Counted from the first letter of the stretch, positions 22,800-31,516 are shown. The stretch is DNA of 64,000 nucleotides from Brachybacterium massiliense (GCF_900184245.1 NZ_FXXB01000008.1:496001-560000), one strand, 5' to 3'. Notes: generated from the sequence alone by a model not told the origin. Numbers and translations: made by a program.

Positions 22800-24269
22800 A
22801 TGCCCCGCACCGACGACACCACACCGAGCGCCGGCGAGCTGGTGCCGGTGAAGTTCTCCCGCCTCACCCGACGCGGCCTCATCCTGGGCCTGTCGCTGTC
22901 GCAGATGATCGCCCTCGGCATCGGCGGCGCGTCCCTGATCGGGGCGCTCTATGCCGGCGGCGGCATCCTCATCGCCTACTCCGCCCCCATCTGGGCGGCC
23001 GCGATCGCCCTGACCTGGGTGAAGGCCGGCGGTCGGGCGCTGGTCGAGTGGATACCCGTGTGCGCCTGGTGGGCCTGGCGCACCACCGGCGGACAACTGC
23101 TGTATCGGCGCCGGATCGTGACCCCCAGGCCCGAGGGTACGCTCGCGCTGCCGGGTGACATGGCCAGGCTGCGCGAGTACACCGATCCCGAGACGGGGGC
23201 CGGGATGATCCACGACCCGACCGCGAACACGCTGACGGTGGTGGTGTCGGTGACGCATCCGGCGTTCGTGCTGCTGGACCCGTCCGAGCAGCACCGCCGC
23301 GTCACCGCCTGGGGCCGTGTGCTGGCGACGATCTGCCGCTCCGGCCGGGTCGCCACCCTCCAAGTCCTGGAACGGACATTGCCGGATTCGGGGCAGGGGC
23401 TCGCCGAATGGTGGGCCGAGCACGGCACCCACGACACCTCCTGGGCTTCGACCACCTATGCAGAGTTGATCGACCGGGCCGGGCCTGCCGGGGAACGGCA
23501 CGCCATGACGCTGTCGCTGTCTCTGGATATGAAGGCGGCGGGCCGGCAGATCCGGACCGCCGGCGGCGGCATCAAGGGCGCGGCGAACGTGCTCCGCCAG
23601 GAAATGACCACCCTCGTCTCCGCGCTCCGCGCCGCCGACCTCACCCCGTCCGGGTGGCTGACCCCCGGGGAGCTGGCGGTGATGCTGCGCACCGCTTACG
23701 ACCCCGCGATCGGGCCGACCCTGGAACGCCACGGCCAGCTCGGGCAGGACCTCGCCACCGCCGGGCCGGTCGCGGTCGCCGAGACGTGGGAGCGCCTGCG
23801 CACCGACTCGGGCTACCACGCCGTGCTGTGGATCAGCGAATGGCCGAGGGCGATGGTGTATCCCGGGTTCCTCGCCCCGGTGACCTTGTCGACGGGGATA
23901 CAGCGGTCGATCTCGCTGCTGTGCACCCCGCTCAGGACTGACCAGGCCGTGCGCGACATCCGCAAGAAGAAGGTGGAGTACATCAGCGACCGCGCCCAGC
24001 GAGCGAAGATCGGCCAGATCCAGGACGCCTCCCAGACCGCCGAGTACGAGGACGTGCTTCGCCAGGAGGCCGACCTGACCGCCGGGCACGGGGTGCTGCG
24101 CTACACCGGCCTCATCGCCGTCACCGCCCCGACCGTCGAGGAGCTCGACACGGCGGTCGCGGCGATCGAGCAGGCCGCTATCCAGGCCTCCTGCGAAACC
24201 CGGCGCCTGGTCGGGCAGCAGGCCGCCGCGTTCACCGCCGCCGCCCTGCCCATCGCCCGCCGTATCTGA
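22800..24269 (+). CDS. SCO6880-family transfer protein
   Basis: A 489-residue protein with two closely spaced membrane spans near the N-terminus (IALGIGGASLIGALYAGGG and LIAYSAPIWAAAIALTW) and a large cytoplasmic part. Segments such as GNTLTVVVSVTHPAF-like TANTLTVVVSVTHPAFVLL, GLAEWWAEHG, ADLTPSGWLTPGELA and LWISEWPRAMV fit the SCO6880 family found in actinobacterial conjugative elements. The N-terminal membrane pair followed by a VirB4-N-like region suggests that it works with the separate ATPase encoded at 26274, together equalling a membrane-anchored VirB4. ATG 22800 follows the true TrbL-like stop by three bases. Confidence 0.83.
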   Translation: MPRTDDTTPSAGELVPVKFSRLTRRGLILGLSLSQMIALGIGGASLIGALYAGGGILIAYSAPIWAAAIALTWVKAGGRALVEWIPVCAWWAWRTTGGQLLYRRRIVTPRPEGTLALPGDMARLREYTDPETGAGMIHDPTANTLTVVVSVTHPAFVLLDPSEQHRRVTAWGRVLATICRSGRVATLQVLERTLPDSGQGLAEWWAEHGTHDTSWASTTYAELIDRAGPAGERHAMTLSLSLDMKAAGRQIRTAGGGIKGAANVLRQEMTTLVSALRAADLTPSGWLTPGELAVMLRTAYDPAIGPTLERHGQLGQDLATAGPVAVAETWERLRTDSGYHAVLWISEWPRAMVYPGFLAPVTLSTGIQRSISLLCTPLRTDQAVRDIRKKKVEYISDRAQRAKIGQIQDASQTAEYEDVLRQEADLTAGHGVLRYTGLIAVTAPTVEELDTAVAAIEQAAIQASCETRRLVGQQAAAFTAAALPIARRI

Positions 24270-24276
24270 GATGTGG

Positions 24277-25338
24277 TCAGTCGGTGGGCTTGACCAGGAT
24301 CGTGGCGCCGGGGTCGACGTCGGGAGCTACGGCGAGGGTCGGGAGCTCGGCACCGTCGAGGCCGGCCATCTCCAACGCGGCCTGTCCGGACAGATGCGCC
24401 GAGCGCACGGACTGCCCGTTCGCAATGGAGGCGTAGAACTGGGCGGCATAGTTGATGGCGTCCCCGTCGTCGATGCTGTCGGCCATGCCGATGGCGAACG
24501 GGACGACGTCCGCGACGAGTTGATCGATCTGTGCGGCAGATTTGCAGGCGTTGAGCAGCACGAGCAGCGGCGGGTCGTCGGTGGCGGCGATGGCGCGTGA
24601 GAACGCGCGCGCCGTGACGACGTGCCCGTCGTGCGGTGCGTCGGTGTCGTGTTCGAAGACGATGAGGTCTTCGTTGCTGTGTCCGGAGAAGTGCACGACG
24701 TGCGGACGGAACTTGGTGATGCCACCCAGCAGGTCGCTCGCGGTCGCGGCAGGGCGGACATCGAGTTCGATCAGGTCTCGGTGCAGCGCGGACTCGACCG
24801 CGGATCGGATGCGCTTCTGCTCTCGTCCGACGCGTAGATCGCCTTCGGAGGACGCGCCGAGCAACAGCACCCGCAGCTTCTCGGGCTTGGGTGCCCGCAG
24901 TTCCCGGAGGGCTTCGCCGACAGCATGTTCCGTGCGGTCGAAGCGCGCTTCGGTTGCCGCGCGTTCGGCGGCTGCCCGCCGGTCAGCGGCGGTCTGCTCT
25001 CGCTTGCGCTTGCGTTCCGCCGCGTCGGCCTCGGAGCGCTCTGCCCGGGCGAGCTTGGTCTGGAGGTCTGCTTCCTGCTTCCGGTAGCCGGAGGCCTTGT
25101 CCGCCCACTTGTTCGCTTCGCTTCCGGCGGACGCGGCCTCCTTGTCGCGCTGGGCGGCCCGGCTCAACTTCGATTTCTGTGTCGACGCGCTCTTGGTCTT
25201 CGTCGCCTCCTGACGCGCCTTGTCCGCCTCGGCACGCTTCTTTGACTCCTTGTTCCGGTACTCACCGGCCTTCTTTTCCGCGTCGACGCGCTGCTTGCGC
25301 TTGCGCTCCAGCTCCCCGCGGTACTGCTGTGATCCCAA
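24277..25338 (-). CDS. CHAT-domain protease with long coiled-coil N-terminus
   Basis: A 353-residue protein read against the transfer operon. Residues 1-145 are almost entirely Lys/Arg/Glu/Ala helix (KRKQRVDAEKKAGEYRNKES and repeats of the same kind), a predicted coiled coil. Residues about 155-345 are a CHAT caspase-like domain: HVVHFSGHSNEDL near 214 gives the catalytic His, LLVLLNACKSA near 262 the Cys, and FAIGMADSIDDGDAINYAAQ with FYASIANGQSVRSAHL complete the family pattern. The start is TTG 25338 behind AGAGGAG. CHAT proteases cleave partner proteins, often as switches in bacterial immunity (for example gasdermin activation or Craspase). No gasdermin or CRISPR gene is adjacent; a self-contained defence, exclusion or stabilisation role is inference. 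Confidence 0.85.
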   Translation of the reverse strand: MGSQQYRGELERKRKQRVDAEKKAGEYRNKESKKRAEADKARQEATKTKSASTQKSKLSRAAQRDKEAASAGSEANKWADKASGYRKQEADLQTKLARAERSEADAAERKRKREQTAADRRAAAERAATEARFDRTEHAVGEALRELRAPKPEKLRVLLLGASSEGDLRVGREQKRIRSAVESALHRDLIELDVRPAATASDLLGGITKFRPHVVHFSGHSNEDLIVFEHDTDAPHDGHVVTARAFSRAIAATDDPPLLVLLNACKSAAQIDQLVADVVPFAIGMADSIDDGDAINYAAQFYASIANGQSVRSAHLSGQAALEMAGLDGAELPTLAVAPDVDPGATILVKPTD

Positions 25339-25402
25339 CTCGGCTCCTCTCGATTCACCTGCGTGGCAACGCTATCCGGCACCACGGACACCGCAGAGCC
25401 GT

Positions 25403-25411
25403 GCGCACCTG
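25403..25411 (+). repeat. ICE motif variant GCGCACCTG, site 6
   Basis: Weakest copy, 81 bases before the gene at 25492 and immediately before the hairpin at 25420-25461. Confidence 0.25.
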
Positions 25412-25419
25412 GGGAACAC

Positions 25420-25461
25420 AGCGCCCCGACCCCATCTCACCTCCGCCGGGGTCGGGGCGCT
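25420..25461. terminator. Strong hairpin between CHAT gene and transfer operon
   Basis: A perfect 14-base stem (AGCGCCCCGACCCC with GGGGTCGGGGCGCT) and 14-base loop, 30 bases before the gene at 25492. There is no T-run, so it may be an attenuator or insulating structure. Confidence 0.5.
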
Positions 25462-25491
25462 GCCGCGCCCGCCGAAACCTGAGGAGCTGTC

Positions 25492-26277
25492 ATGCCGACT
25501 TTCACCGATCCGCTCGCCGATGCCCGCGAAGCCGCTGAGGCATTGCGTGGGCTCGCGCACGCCACGATCAACATCGAAGACCCGCGCGCCATGTATGAGG
25601 TCATCGGGAACCTGCTGGCCAGCACCCGGTACCTGGCCCAGGTCACCGATCAGCTCGCCCAGAACCTTCACCGCAGTGCGGCACGGGCGACGACCGATCA
25701 CGGCGATTCGCTCGCCGCACGAACTCTCCTCGGTGACACGATCGACGCGCTGCGCACCGCGTCCGCCCGCATGGATCAAGCCGAAGTCTCCCTCGACCAG
25801 GCATCCGGGAAGGCGGGGCAGATCGCGTGGAAGCCCGACGATCCGCAGCACCGGTGGGTCAGCATCGTGTTCCTCCAAGGCGAGGACGCGGACCCGGTGA
25901 TGGAGATCATCGACCGGCGGGGCACGGACGCCGCGATCGCCCACCTCGCCGGCTGGGACTACGGCGAGGAGACGGTCAGCGATGCGATGGAGAACGGGTA
26001 CTTCTACGACACCGCCCCGCACAGCGCCGCCGACCGGCTCGCCACCTCCGGCGACTACGCCCTCACCTACAGCCCCGACCTGGGCTACGTCGGGCTCTCC
26101 CGCCGCATCGACGCCCCCAACCCCGACGCGCCCGCCTCCGGCACCACCACACTGCCTGTACCGGAGCCTGAGCCGCGACGGGAGCGGCATCGCCGACCGG
26201 CACGGCCGGAAGCGTCGTCGTGGTTCCGGCCGGACGCGATCGATGAGGTCGCCGAGAACCGGGGGCTGTTCCGGTGA
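25492..26277 (+). CDS. Hypothetical ICE transfer-operon protein
   Basis: A 261-residue hydrophilic protein I do not recognise. The first half is helical (LADAREAAEALRGLAHATIN, GNLLASTRYLAQVTDQLAQN), the middle has a strand-rich part (HRWVSIVFLQGEDADPVMEI), and the C-terminus ends in WFRPDAIDEVAENRGL after an Arg/Pro linker. GAGGAG precedes ATG 25492. Its stop overlaps the VirB4-type ATPase start (GTGA), so it probably acts with that ATPase. Confidence 0.7.
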   Translation: MPTFTDPLADAREAAEALRGLAHATINIEDPRAMYEVIGNLLASTRYLAQVTDQLAQNLHRSAARATTDHGDSLAARTLLGDTIDALRTASARMDQAEVSLDQASGKAGQIAWKPDDPQHRWVSIVFLQGEDADPVMEIIDRRGTDAAIAHLAGWDYGEETVSDAMENGYFYDTAPHSAADRLATSGDYALTYSPDLGYVGLSRRIDAPNPDAPASGTTTLPVPEPEPRRERHRRPARPEASSWFRPDAIDEVAENRGLFR

Positions 26278-27755
26278 GCGGCGACCGCGAGAAGCTGCAC
26301 TCCGCCGTCCTCGTCGCCCCCGCGAAAGAGCGGCGCCGGCTGCGCCAGCAGCGCCGAGCCGCCGCCGCGGAGCTCGTCGCCGAACAGCGCACCCGCGAGC
26401 GGGCCGAGACCCAAGCGAAGCGGGAGCGCGAGCGGGCCGAACGGCGGGCGACCCGGTATCTGCCCACCGCCGGCGAGCCCGGTCCCGCCACCCTGCGCAC
26501 GCCGGGCCGGTTTCGCCTCCCGAAACATCAGGACACCAGCGCGATGCTCGCCGGGGCGTATCCGTTTCTCGCCGAAGGCGGCCTCGGCTCCCAAGGCGTG
26601 TTCATCGGCCAAGACCTCTACTCCGGCGGCAGCTTTGTCTACGACCCCTGGGTGCTGTATGCGAACGGGGTCATCACCGCCCCGAACATCGTGGTCGCCG
26701 GCATCGTAGGCTCCGGCAAGTCGAGCCTCGCGAAGAGCCTCTACACCCGCTCGCTCGGGTTCGGGCGCCGCGTCTACATCCCCGGTGACCCCAAAGGCGA
26801 ACACACCGCCGTGGCGGAAGCCGTCGGCGGGCGGGCGATCAAGCTCGGCCACGGCCTGCCCTCCCGCCTGAACCCCCTCGATGAGGGATACCGACCCGCC
26901 GGGATGAGCGACGAACAATGGACAGCCACCGTCGTCTCCCGGCGACGCGACCTGATCGGGGCGCTCACGGAGACCGTGCTGGCGCGACCCATGTCGCCGT
27001 TGGAGCACACCGCGATCGACACCGCCCTGGCCGCGACCATGCGGGCTAACTCGGTGCCGATCCTGCCCATGATCGTCGACCACCTCCTCGACCCCGACGG
27101 CGATCCCGACGGCAGGCTCCGAGAGGACGGGCGGATCGTCGGGCACGCCCTGCGTCGCCTGGTCGCCGGTGACCTGGCCGGGCTGTTCGACGGCCCCTCG
27201 ACGGAGGTGTTCGATCCGTCGCTGCCGATGATCTCCCTCGACCTGTCCCAGGTCACCGAGAACTCCACCCTCATCAGCGCGCTCATGACCTGCTCGTCGG
27301 CGTGGCTGGAAGCCGCCCTCCTCGACCCCGCCGGCGGGCAACGCTGGTGCATCTACGACGAAGCCTGGCGACTCATGTCCCAACGCGCCCTGCTGAAGCG
27401 GATGGACGCGCACTGGCGGCTCGCCAGGGCGTACGGGATCGCGAACGCGATGATCTTCCACAAAGTCTCCGACCTCGACAACGTCGGCGACCAAGGCTCA
27501 GCCATGCGCGGCCTCGCCAACAGCCTGCTCGCGAACGCGGAGACGCGGATCATCTACCGGCAAGAATCCGACCAGCTCGGCCCCACCTCCACGGCGCTCG
27601 GGCTGACCGGCACCGAACAGGCCCTGCTGCCCACCCTCGGGGTCGGGCAAGGGCTGTGGAAGATCAAGGGCTCGTCCTACGTCGTCCAACACCAGCTACA
27701 CCCCGCCGAAAACCGACTCTTCGACACAAGCTCGCGAGCAGCAGCGCGCAGCTAG
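26274..27755 (+). CDS. VirB4-type transfer ATPase
   Basis: A 493-residue protein starting at GTG 26274. A basic coiled-coil N-terminus (residues 15-65) precedes the AAA-type motor: Walker A VAGIVGSGKSSLAKSL near 144, VYIPGDPKGEHTAVAEA, Walker B WCIYDEAWRLM near 359, and the terminal RIIYRQESDQLG region. The sequence pattern is that of the C-terminal ATPase half of VirB4/TraC proteins; the missing N-terminal half is likely supplied by the SCO6880-type protein. It powers assembly of the conjugative channel. Confidence 0.87.
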   Translation: MSGDREKLHSAVLVAPAKERRRLRQQRRAAAAELVAEQRTRERAETQAKRERERAERRATRYLPTAGEPGPATLRTPGRFRLPKHQDTSAMLAGAYPFLAEGGLGSQGVFIGQDLYSGGSFVYDPWVLYANGVITAPNIVVAGIVGSGKSSLAKSLYTRSLGFGRRVYIPGDPKGEHTAVAEAVGGRAIKLGHGLPSRLNPLDEGYRPAGMSDEQWTATVVSRRRDLIGALTETVLARPMSPLEHTAIDTALAATMRANSVPILPMIVDHLLDPDGDPDGRLREDGRIVGHALRRLVAGDLAGLFDGPSTEVFDPSLPMISLDLSQVTENSTLISALMTCSSAWLEAALLDPAGGQRWCIYDEAWRLMSQRALLKRMDAHWRLARAYGIANAMIFHKVSDLDNVGDQGSAMRGLANSLLANAETRIIYRQESDQLGPTSTALGLTGTEQALLPTLGVGQGLWKIKGSSYVVQHQLHPAENRLFDTSSRAAARS

Positions 27756-27773
27756 GAACACCAGGAGGTGCGG

Positions 27774-27782
27774 GTGCACCTG
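27774..27782 (+). repeat. ICE motif GTGCACCTG, site 7
   Basis: Followed by GCGGGCATGA, where the ATG (27789) is the next start codon, the same arrangement as site 4. Confidence 0.4.
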
Positions 27783-27788
27783 GCGGGC

Positions 27789-28334
27789 ATGAGACACGCA
27801 CACACCCCTGCCGATTCGACCAGTCCCGCACCGGTGTCGGTGCCGCATCTCGTGCTCGACGTGCACGATGACGGCACCATGTCCGCGACCCTCGACCACC
27901 ACCCGGTCGCTGCGCCGGAGGATGTGGGGGCGTGGCGACGGGCGATGTTCGCACAGATCATCGATCACGTCACCGGCGACCGGGCGATCCCGGTGCGCGT
28001 CACCGTGCACGAGGTCGACGGCAGCACCTTCACCGACATCCTCCCCGCCGCCAAACGCCCCGCTCTGAAGCGCGACACGGACTCGGAGCCGGAGCCGGTG
28101 AGGAAGCCCGGCAGGCGTCGTCGCGGGGCAGATTCCATCGAGATCGACGGCGGTGACGGGTTTATCTCCGGCGAAGACATCGCCGTCGCGGTCATCGTCG
28201 CCCACACCGACGCGACCCCCGATGGGCGGGCCCGCGCCCTCCTCGACCCCCAGGTCGTCACCGCAGCGAAGGCGGCGGAGGTGGTGCTGGTCGGGCGCGT
28301 CTCGGGCACGATCGCCGTCCGGGGCCTGCCGTGA
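27789..28334 (+). CDS. Hypothetical ICE protein upstream of coupling protein
   Basis: A 181-residue soluble protein. Residues about 17-85 form a strand-rich segment (VPHLVLDVHDDGTMSATLDH, RAIPVRVTVHEVDGSTFTDI), then a basic linker (KPGRRRRGADS) and a C-terminal domain (GEDIAVAVIVAHTDATPDG, EVVLVGRVSGTIAVRGLP). No family assigned. Its stop overlaps the GTG start of the coupling protein gene, so it is likely an accessory of that ATPase. ATG 27789 is used; an upstream in-frame GTG lies within the repeated motif. Confidence 0.65.
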   Translation: MRHAHTPADSTSPAPVSVPHLVLDVHDDGTMSATLDHHPVAAPEDVGAWRRAMFAQIIDHVTGDRAIPVRVTVHEVDGSTFTDILPAAKRPALKRDTDSEPEPVRKPGRRRRGADSIEIDGGDGFISGEDIAVAVIVAHTDATPDGRARALLDPQVVTAAKAAEVVLVGRVSGTIAVRGLP

Positions 28335-30115
28335 CCGGCGCGCAGGGCCGCCCCGGCCAGCCGATGGGTGATGAGCTCACCAACCTCCTGCTCATCGCGA
28401 TCGGAGGGCTGCTCGGGGTCGCCTTCGTGCTCCGCGCCGCGGGCAGTGTCGCCGCGTTCGTCACCGGCACACCTCAGCCGACCGCCGGGGCGACCGGCGG
28501 GGTCGCGGTGTTCTTCCACCCGGCCGATCCGGGCGGGCAGCTCGGCGCCACCGGCCTGAACCCGGTCGTCTACTGGATCACCGCCGCCTTCATGCTCACC
28601 ATCCTGACCGTGTCGGGGTTCTGGGCCTGGACCATGATCCACCGGTTGACTCGGCAGACCGCCGCCGATCCGCACCGGCAGGAAGGCACTGCCACCGGTC
28701 ACGAGGTCGCCAAGGCCGCGTCGGCGAAGGCGCTCATGCGGCGGGCCGGCACCCTGCGCCCCAGCTTGGAGAACCTCGAGCCGGGCGATGTCGGGTATCG
28801 GCTCGGGATCGCGCATCGGCACGAGGTGTGGGCGAGCGTGGAGGACTCGATCCTGTTGATTGGGCCGCCCCGTTCCGGCAAGGGCCTGCACCTGATCATC
28901 CCGGCGATCCTCGACGCGCCCGGCGCCGTCGTCACCACGAGCACCCGGCCGGATAACGTCACCGCCTGCCTCCGCGCAAGAAGGCGTATTGGCCCGGTGG
29001 CGGTGTTCGACCCCCAGCGTCTCGCCCAGGGCCTGCCGGCGGGGATGCGGTGGTCACCGATCCGGGGCTGCGAGTCTCCGCAGGCCGCGATGATCCGCGC
29101 CGCGGGCCTGGCGTCTGCCACCGGCTTGTCCGCGGGCGGGGTCGAAGGCGGCGACTTCTGGGAGGGCAAGACGAAAGCCGCGCTGCAGGCGCTGCTGCAC
29201 GCTGCCGCCCTCGACGGCCGATCACCGTCTGAGCTGTTCCGGTGGACTCTCGACCCCACCAGCGCGGCGGATGCGGTCGCGATCCTCACCAACCACCCGC
29301 AGGCCGCGACCGGGTGGGCGGACTCGCTCGCGTCGATGATCGATGCCGATCCGCGCACAAGGGATTCGATCTGGCAGGGCGTCAGCCTCTCTCTCGCGGC
29401 GCTGGCTGATCCGCGGGTGCTCGATGCGGTCTCACCCGGTGAGGGTGAGGAGTTCGATCCCGAGGCGTTCATCCGTGAGCGCGGCACCCTGTTCCTCCTT
29501 GCCACCGGCGCCGGCGCCGGGAACAGCGCGGCACTCGTGGCTGCGCTGGTCGAGGACGTGGTGGAGACGGCCCGTCGCATGGCCGCCCGCTCGACGGGTG
29601 CCCGTTTGGACCCGCCGCTGCTGTTGTGTCTGGATGAGATCGGGAACCTGGCACCTCTTCCCAGCCTTCCGACGTTGATGGCCGAAGGCGGGGGCACCGG
29701 CATCACCACCCTCGCGGTGCTCCAGTCTCTCGCGCAGGCGCGGGACAAGTGGAACGAGCACCAGGCCGGCGCGATCTGGGATGCGTCCATCGTGAAGATC
29801 ATCCTCGGCGGCGCCTCCAACAGCCGCGACCTCCAGGACCTCTCCACACTGATCGGGGAACGCGACGAGCTCACCGACACCACCACCGTCGGTGACCACG
29901 GCTCCCGCTCCAACCAGCGCAGCGTGCGGCGGGTCGCGATCCTGCCGCCCGATCACATCCGGCGCCTGCCGTTCGGCACCGCGGTGACCCTGCTGCGGTC
30001 GGCACCGCCAATCATCACCGACCTGCGGGCGTGGCCCGCCCGCCCCGATGGCAAACAGATCCAGTCGGATCGAGCCGAGGTCGAACGGCTCCTGCGCGGC
30101 GCCCACCGCGAGTAG
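28331..30115 (+). CDS. Type IV coupling protein, TraG/VirD4-like
   Basis: A 594-residue membrane ATPase with two N-terminal spans (NLLLIAIGGLLGVAFVL near 18, VVYWITAAFMLTILTVSGF near 80), Walker A LLIGPPRSGKGLHLI near 177, TTSTRPDN following as in VirD4 proteins (TSxKxD-like), and Walker B LLLCLDEIGNLAPLPSL near 431, then GITTLAVLQSLAQARDKW. Coupling proteins recruit the relaxase-DNA complex to the channel. The start is GTG 28331, overlapping the previous stop. Confidence 0.92.
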   Translation: MTGAQGRPGQPMGDELTNLLLIAIGGLLGVAFVLRAAGSVAAFVTGTPQPTAGATGGVAVFFHPADPGGQLGATGLNPVVYWITAAFMLTILTVSGFWAWTMIHRLTRQTAADPHRQEGTATGHEVAKAASAKALMRRAGTLRPSLENLEPGDVGYRLGIAHRHEVWASVEDSILLIGPPRSGKGLHLIIPAILDAPGAVVTTSTRPDNVTACLRARRRIGPVAVFDPQRLAQGLPAGMRWSPIRGCESPQAAMIRAAGLASATGLSAGGVEGGDFWEGKTKAALQALLHAAALDGRSPSELFRWTLDPTSAADAVAILTNHPQAATGWADSLASMIDADPRTRDSIWQGVSLSLAALADPRVLDAVSPGEGEEFDPEAFIRERGTLFLLATGAGAGNSAALVAALVEDVVETARRMAARSTGARLDPPLLLCLDEIGNLAPLPSLPTLMAEGGGTGITTLAVLQSLAQARDKWNEHQAGAIWDASIVKIILGGASNSRDLQDLSTLIGERDELTDTTTVGDHGSRSNQRSVRRVAILPPDHIRRLPFGTAVTLLRSAPPIITDLRAWPARPDGKQIQSDRAEVERLLRGAHRE

Positions 30116-30142
30116 ACGACGCGGGCGTACCGGGGTGGTCGA

Positions 30143-30151
30143 GTGCACCTG
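30143..30151 (+). repeat. ICE motif GTGCACCTG, site 8
   Basis: Extended as GTGCACCTGCCTGCCACGAG, very like site 3; 57 bases before the SSB-like gene. Confidence 0.4.
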
Positions 30152-30208
30152 CCTGCCACGAGCAGCCCCGACGACGAGCGGGCGGCATGAGCAGAGCAGG
30201 AGCACACG

Positions 30209-30688
30209 ATGAGCGAGCAGCAGCCAGACGTCGACCCGGAGATCGGTCAGGCCTTCTACGGGTTCGTCGCCTCCGAACCGCAGCTGACCTGGCACGACGG
30301 CAAGCCGCGCCTGTACTTCAAGGCCGGGCAGGAGCATTACGAGTACGGCCCGGACGGGTCGCGCACCAAGCTGCCGACCACCTTCCACGATGTCGTCGCG
30401 TTCCGCGGCGCCGCGAAGAGTGGTGGCGAGATGCTGTCGAAGCAGGACTGGTTTCTTGCGCACGGCCGTCTCGAAACCAGCACGAACCCGAACACCGGGG
30501 TGGAGAGCAAGGAGTTCATCGCCAACCGGTTCGGTCCCGACGCCGCCCGGATGAACATCGAGATCGGCACCCCGCGCCGACTGTCGCAGATGGAGTCCCC
30601 GAACCGGCAGCAGCCGCAGCGGCAGGGCGGGTTCGAGCCGCCCGAGCAGGAACAGCCCGCCCGCGAGCAGCCCGCACGGGCCCTGTGA
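30209..30688 (+). CDS. Single-stranded DNA-binding-like protein
   Basis: A 159-residue protein. The order of features matches an OB-fold SSB: strand FYGFVASEPQLTWHDGKP, then FHDVVAFRGAAKSGGEMLSK, KQDWFLAHGRLETSTN, EFIANRFGPDA, and a disordered Gln/Pro/Arg-rich tail. The tail lacks the usual acidic DDDIPF-type end. It would coat transferred single strands in the recipient or donor. Preceded by GAGCAGGAG. Fifteen bases separate it from the DUF4913 gene. Confidence 0.72.
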   Translation: MSEQQPDVDPEIGQAFYGFVASEPQLTWHDGKPRLYFKAGQEHYEYGPDGSRTKLPTTFHDVVAFRGAAKSGGEMLSKQDWFLAHGRLETSTNPNTGVESKEFIANRFGPDAARMNIEIGTPRRLSQMESPNRQQPQRQGGFEPPEQEQPAREQPARAL

Positions 30689-30703
30689 ACGGAGGCGGAC
30701 GCG

Positions 30704-31309
30704 ATGAACGACACCACCACCCCGCCCGACCTCCCCGAACCGGAAGAGTGGGAGGACGAGGACCTCGGTCCGACAGGCCCCGACGATGATGTGCCGGGGC
30801 CGCCGCGGCCGGTGAACTGGAACCTGCTGCTCGCGCACGACCTGGAGCAGGAATGGCTCGCCCTGAACCGTTGGGTCGAGTGGGTCAGGCGAGAGTACGC
30901 GCTGCCCGCATCGGTGATCCCGCCGTTGTGGCACCGGCATCCGGCGCTGAAGTGGGAGCTGTCCGCGCTGCACCTGCACTGGCTGGCCGCGTACGACCCA
31001 GAACAGGACGCCTCGGCCGCGATCGGGTGGCACCGCGACTTCGCCGCCGCCCGGCAGCGGCTGCGCGACTGGGTCGCCGCCTCCGGCACCCGCCTGCATC
31101 GCGACCGCCCCGACCGGCAGACCGCCTGGCCCGGCGAGCCCCCGGCACCGCCGGTCGAAGACATCCCGATCACGAACCGGCGCGAGGACTTCGTGGCCTT
31201 CGTGATCGAACAGGTCGCCCGCCGCAAAGCCGCCGAGGACGCCTTCTTCGCCCGCCTCGACGACGCCGACATCGACCCCGACATGGGTGCCGATTCCGAA
31301 GGCGGGTGA
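30704..31309 (+). CDS. DUF4913-domain protein
   Basis: A 201-residue protein with an acidic N-terminus and the DUF4913 core: NWNLLLAHDLEQEWLALNRW, VEWVRREYALPASVIPPLWH, HPALKWELSALHLHWLAAY and the GWHRDFAAARQRLRDWV helix. Many Trp residues and a helical pattern are typical. DUF4913 proteins occur in actinobacterial plasmids and ICEs; function is unknown. GGAGG precedes ATG 30704. Confidence 0.8.
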   Translation: MNDTTTPPDLPEPEEWEDEDLGPTGPDDDVPGPPRPVNWNLLLAHDLEQEWLALNRWVEWVRREYALPASVIPPLWHRHPALKWELSALHLHWLAAYDPEQDASAAIGWHRDFAAARQRLRDWVAASGTRLHRDRPDRQTAWPGEPPAPPVEDIPITNRREDFVAFVIEQVARRKAAEDAFFARLDDADIDPDMGADSEGG

Positions 31310-31315
31310 TCGGTG

Positions 31316-31516
31316 ATGGTGCGGAACTATCAGCGCAAGACTCAACGCCCATCATCGGACCGGCGGCTGCGGGTCACGTTCACGAGGCGGGAGCAGATCG
31401 ACACTGGGAAGATCGCCGAAGTCCTCATCCGCGTCGCCCTGCGCGAGGCCGGCACCGGCAGCCCGGTCGGCCAGGCCGGAGACCAGCTCCGGGCGCTGCT
31501 GGCCAGCGAACGGTAG
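31316..31516 (+). CDS. Small basic protein beside the recombinase
   Basis: A 66-residue protein: basic N-terminus (VRNYQRKTQRPSSDRRLRVT) followed by two helices (DTGKIAEVLIRVALREA and GQAGDQLRALLA). Size, charge and position directly upstream of the integrase would suit a recombination directionality factor, but nothing in the sequence proves this. ATG 31316 is preceded by an in-frame GTG at 31313. The TAG stop forms part of a TAGAAT box (31514-31519), a possible -10 for the recombinase. Confidence 0.55.
   Translation: MVRNYQRKTQRPSSDRRLRVTFTRREQIDTGKIAEVLIRVALREAGTGSPVGQAGDQLRALLASER

Noticed and set aside
24277-25338. Type III-E CRISPR or gasdermin-linked CHAT protease
   Set aside because: No gRAMP effector, TPR domain, CRISPR array or gasdermin-like gene is nearby; only the CHAT fold is shared.
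30973-30990. Further GTGCACCTG-like copy (CTGCACCTGCACTGG)
   Set aside because: Lies within the conserved DUF4913 coding sequence and the first base differs; likely codon usage (Leu-His-Leu-His).
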